From Lachnospiraceae bacterium (lineage in GTDB: Bacteria > Bacillota > Clostridia > Lachnospirales > Lachnospiraceae): 35,310 nucleotides of DNA. The position numbers were made by a program, and so were the translations under genes. Of this stretch, positions 32,880 to 35,310 are shown piece after piece (the stretch's first letter is position 1; each line of letters opens with the position of its first letter). The stretch spans positions 1-35,310 of the forward strand of contig JAUNAG010000008.1 of NCBI GenBank assembly GCA_030527685.1, given 5' to 3'. The notes beneath the pieces were generated by a model that was not told where the DNA came from, searched no databases, and was given only the letters and a program-made list of their open reading frames with translations.

Positions 32880-33131
32880 ATGAAATTCTTTAACATTACA
32901 GACATTGACGGCTTTTTTGAAGCAATTGATCAGTGTAAAGGAAAGGTAGAACTTGTCAGTAATGACGGTGACAGACTGAATCTGAAGTCCAAGCTGACAA
33001 AGGTCATTGCATATGCAGATGTATTCTCCGGCGGAAAAATTGATGAACTTGAGATTCTGACATCTGATCCGGAAGATATGAGAAAATTAATGAATTATGT
33101 TGTAACAGGTGAGGAGCCGAACGAGCAGTAA
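32880..33131 (+). CDS. Small uncharacterised protein (83 residues) in sugar operon
   Basis: This short gene is real by context: AAAGGAG lies 8 bases upstream, it sits in a tight operon (35 bases after the kinase, 17 before the reductase) and it matches the neighbours in base use. The acidic 83-residue product MKFFNITDIDGFFEAI... has a regular helix-strand pattern (CKGKVELVSNDGDRLNLKS, then IDELEILTSDPEDMRKLMNY). It has no signal, membrane helix or catalytic motif. I have an impression of similar small proteins beside sugar genes in Clostridia but cannot name a family. It could be a regulatory or assembly partner of a neighbouring enzyme. Confidence 0.75.
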   Translation: MKFFNITDIDGFFEAIDQCKGKVELVSNDGDRLNLKSKLTKVIAYADVFSGGKIDELEILTSDPEDMRKLMNYVVTGEEPNEQ

Positions 33132-33148
33132 GCTCACAGGAGGTTAAA

Positions 33149-34129
33149 ATGAAGACAGTACAGGTAGGAACACTTGATAAAAAAGTATCACGCATGGGAC
33201 TTGGCACATGGGCAATCGGCGGCGGTCCGGCATGGGGCGGCGATAAAGATCTGTCAGACTGCATCAACACAATCCGTCAGTGCCCGGAACTGGGTGTCAA
33301 CTTAATTGATACGGCACCGGGATACAATTTCGGACAGAGTGAGAAGATCGTCGGCCAGGCACTGCAGGGTATGGACCGTGACAAAACTGTTGTCATGACA
33401 AAGTTCGGTATTGTCTGGGACAGAAAGGGTGCGCTTTTCAACAAGGTCGGTGATACACAGCTTTACAAGAACCTTTCTTCTGAATCTATCCGTGAAGAGA
33501 TTGACAGATCTCTGGATCGCCTGCAGACCGATTATGTTGATATCTATATGTCTCACTGGCAGGCAGTTGAGCCGTATTACACCCCGATTGCAGAGACAGT
33601 TGACCTTCTGCAGGAACTGAAGGCACAGGGCAAGATCCGTGCTATCGGTGCTGCAAACGTCTCTGTTGATCATGTCAGGGAATATGTAAAGGCCGGCGGT
33701 CTTGATATCGTACAGGCAAAGTACAGTGTTCTCGACAGAGCTGTTGAAGACGAGCTGCTTCCGCTCTGCAAGGAAGAGGGCATCGTTCTGCAGGCTTATT
33801 CTCCGCTTGAGATGGGTCTTCTTTCCGGCGCACTCGGCAGAGATTACAAGCCGGTAGGCGCTCAGTGCAACAAGAAGTGGTTCCAGCCGGAGAATCTGCC
33901 GAGAGTTATGGACTTCCTGGATGGCCTGAAGCCGTTATGCGAGAAGTATGACTGCGCAGTTGCCGATCTTTCCATGGCATGGATTCTTGCGCAGGGCGAT
34001 AAGGTTGTTCTTCTCAGTGGTGCAACAACAGTTGATCAGATTAAGAAGAATACAAGAGCAGATGAACTTGAGCTGGATGCAGCCGATGTTCAGATGATCC
34101 GTGAAATGGCAGAGGCACTCGATAAATAA
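33149..34129 (+). CDS. Aldo-keto reductase
   Basis: The 326-residue (alpha/beta)8 NAD(P)H oxidoreductase carries the catalytic tetrad D54, Y59, K85 and H136 (DTAPGYNFG, TKFG and MSHWQ). It resembles the AKR11/12 and YghZ/IolS-like groups that act on sugar aldehydes, hydroxy-ketones or inosose. It could reduce the aldehyde released by one of the aldolases, or oxidise a sugar. CAGGAGG precedes the ATG. It is the last gene of the long operon; I see no strong terminator between it and the next DeoR gene. Confidence 0.92.
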   Translation: MKTVQVGTLDKKVSRMGLGTWAIGGGPAWGGDKDLSDCINTIRQCPELGVNLIDTAPGYNFGQSEKIVGQALQGMDRDKTVVMTKFGIVWDRKGALFNKVGDTQLYKNLSSESIREEIDRSLDRLQTDYVDIYMSHWQAVEPYYTPIAETVDLLQELKAQGKIRAIGAANVSVDHVREYVKAGGLDIVQAKYSVLDRAVEDELLPLCKEEGIVLQAYSPLEMGLLSGALGRDYKPVGAQCNKKWFQPENLPRVMDFLDGLKPLCEKYDCAVADLSMAWILAQGDKVVLLSGATTVDQIKKNTRADELELDAADVQMIREMAEALDK

Positions 34130-34207
34130 TAAAACGTGCGTTGTCAACAGATTATCTGGATGCCGGACTGATTGTTCATATGTTGGGAACAAAGAATTAA
34201 CTACTGA

Positions 34208-34224
34208 AACACAGAATCTTTGTT
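34208..34224 (+). promoter_or_regulatory. Operator-like motif copy D (second DeoR gene)
   Basis: AACACAGAATCTTTGTT is the most symmetric copy: 7 of 8 base pairs around the central base are complementary. Its last two bases are the start of the -35 TTGACA. Confidence 0.6.
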
Positions 34225-34252
34225 GACAAACCGTGCAGAATCGGGGTATTGT
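34223..34252 (+). promoter_or_regulatory. Promoter of the second DeoR gene
   Basis: Perfect -35 TTGACA (34223-34228), 18-base spacer, and TATTGT (34247-34252). Confidence 0.65.
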
Positions 34253-34259
34253 TACTGCG

Positions 34260-34336
34260 GCATCTGCGTCTGCAGATGCAGAATGATAACAGACATATAT
34301 AAAGCGGAAATGCTTCCGGCCGCGGCAGCATTTCCG
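34260..34336 (+). repeat. Two hairpins in the leader of the second DeoR gene
   Basis: GCATCTGC (34260-34267) pairs with GCAGATGC (34272-34279), loop four bases. CGGAAATGCT (34305-34314) pairs with AGCATTTCCG (34327-34336), loop GC-rich. Neither is followed by a T-run. They give the roughly 130-base leader clear secondary structure. Confidence 0.6.
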
Positions 34337-34391
34337 GTTATATGAAACCCGGTGAAGCCGGATTCTCGAGTGACGATGGGAGGATTCACGG

Positions 34392-35165
34392 ATGACTCAG
34401 AAGCAGAGGCTGGAGGTAATCCGTCAGACGGTTCAGCAGCAGAAAAAAGTTGTTGTCAGTGTACTGGCAGAGCAGTTTGAAGTAACAGAGGAGACAATTC
34501 GAAGAGATCTGGATAAGCTGGAAGCAGAAGGTCTGGTTGCCAGAACCTACGGCGGAGCCGTTCTGAATGCGGAAAGCAATACAGAAAATCTCGATTTTAT
34601 CCGCAGAGAAAGAAAGCACAGTGAAGAAAAGCTTGTGATTGCGAATCTCACAGAGGAGCTTCTTTCCAATAATATTACGATCGGCTGTGATGCGAGCTCA
34701 ACAGTTGTTGCTGCCCTGACTGTACTCAAGGACCGAAAGACCGCAACGGTATTTACCTATTCGGCGCAGGCCGTGTCGGCACTGGAAGACAGTGAACTTC
34801 GCGTGATCTCAAGCGGCGGAATTCTGGAGCGCCAGACACTTTCCTTCGGTGGACCGATTGCGAAGAAAACACTTGCAAGCTATTACACAGACGTAGCGCT
34901 GTTCAGCTGCAAAGCTCTTAATCTTGAGGGCGGAATCTATGATTCCAACGAGGAAGAGACAGAGCTGAAGAAGATTCTGATCAGTCATGCACAGAAGAGA
35001 ATCCTACTTGCTGATCACAGTAAGTTTGATCGTCTTGCATTCGTACATCTTTCGGCACTGGATAGTGTCAATACAATCGTAACAGACCGCAAACCTTCGG
35101 ATGCGTGGGTGCGGGCTCTGGCTGCAAAGGGTATTGAACTTGTTTATCCGGCAGAAGAGGCATAA
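34392..35165 (+). CDS. DeoR/GlpR-family regulator (second in the sugar locus)
   Basis: The 257-residue protein has a DeoR helix-turn-helix (about residues 20-42, VSVLAEQFEVTEETIRRDL), wing YGGAV, and a phosphosugar sensor domain with CDASST and LADHSK. It stands alone behind its own promoter, which carries motif copy D, indicating autoregulation. The same motif at the dehydrogenase, livH and aminotransferase promoters makes this protein, or the DeoR protein at 22016, the likely local controller. GGGAGGATTCACGG precedes the ATG. A clear terminator follows. Confidence 0.93.
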   Translation: MTQKQRLEVIRQTVQQQKKVVVSVLAEQFEVTEETIRRDLDKLEAEGLVARTYGGAVLNAESNTENLDFIRRERKHSEEKLVIANLTEELLSNNITIGCDASSTVVAALTVLKDRKTATVFTYSAQAVSALEDSELRVISSGGILERQTLSFGGPIAKKTLASYYTDVALFSCKALNLEGGIYDSNEEETELKKILISHAQKRILLADHSKFDRLAFVHLSALDSVNTIVTDRKPSDAWVRALAAKGIELVYPAEEA

Positions 35166-35185
35166 ATCATTTACAGCAGAATATT

Positions 35186-35217
35186 AAAGACCGGGGTGCT
35201 CAGGCATCCCGGTCTTT
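35186..35217 (+). terminator. Rho-independent terminator after the second DeoR gene
   Basis: A 14-bp stem with one G-T pair (35186-35199 with 35204-35217), loop TCAG, runs into five T residues (35215-35219). It closes the sugar locus. Confidence 0.9.
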
Positions 35218-35310
35218 TTGCAGGAAGAATGGTACCTTTCCAAATCGGAGACATCTGTTTTGCATGCTGTCTTTTGGCAGATACCCAAATTCACTTCGCA
35301 TAAATGCATA

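Overview
The window reads as chromosomal DNA from a low-to-mid GC Gram-positive anaerobe, most likely a gut Clostridia/Lachnospiraceae-type Firmicute. Grounds: strong AGGAGG ribosome binding sites; a fused EIIABC fructose PTS in a fruR-fruK-fruA operon; a 449-residue glutamate dehydrogenase that closely resembles, from memory, the Clostridium symbiosum enzyme; a DtxR/MntR regulator; and dense Rho-independent terminators. No rRNA, tRNA, CRISPR, IS element or phage gene was recognised.

Left part (1-9.4 kb), mostly housekeeping: a partial MntR-like regulator (-), thioredoxin and thioredoxin reductase (+), an uncharacterised polytopic membrane protein (+), the fructose operon fruR-fruK-fruA (-), a nitroreductase (-), and glutamate dehydrogenase (+).

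Middle (9.4-16.5 kb), accessory and largely uncharacterised: a 1564-residue protein joining an HD phosphohydrolase domain, a HEAT-like helical region, a complete NadD-like nucleotidyltransferase, a GNAT-like segment and a phosphoribosyltransferase-like C-terminus. It is followed by a two-domain flavodoxin-fold protein with a cysteine cluster and by a LysR regulator. This looks like a nucleotide/NAD-related two-gene system of unknown role.

Right part (16.5-35.2 kb), a large carbohydrate or polyol catabolic locus. A leftward pair (PLP aminotransferase, RraA-family aldolase-like protein) diverges from a rightward operon with two zinc polyol dehydrogenases, a class II ketose-bisphosphate aldolase and a DeoR regulator. 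After a terminator comes a second long operon. It holds a branched-chain-amino-acid-type (LIV/HAAT) ABC transporter (livH, livM, livG, livF, and a substrate-binding protein further down), a rhamnulokinase-like FGGY kinase, a class II aldolase/adducin-family enzyme and a TIM-barrel isomerase/epimerase. Beyond an attenuator-like hairpin it continues with a second class II aldolase, a PfkB kinase, an 83-residue small protein and an aldo-keto reductase. A second DeoR regulator with its own promoter ends the locus.

The most striking non-coding signal is a shared operator-like motif (core AACACAGAWT, often ending in TGTT) at four promoters in the right part: the aminotransferase promoter, the dehydrogenase operon, the livH operon and the second DeoR gene. 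It ties the whole locus into one probable DeoR-controlled regulon. Gene content suggests import of an unusual sugar or polyol, oxidation or isomerisation to a ketose, phosphorylation and aldol cleavage. The substrate cannot be read from the sequence.
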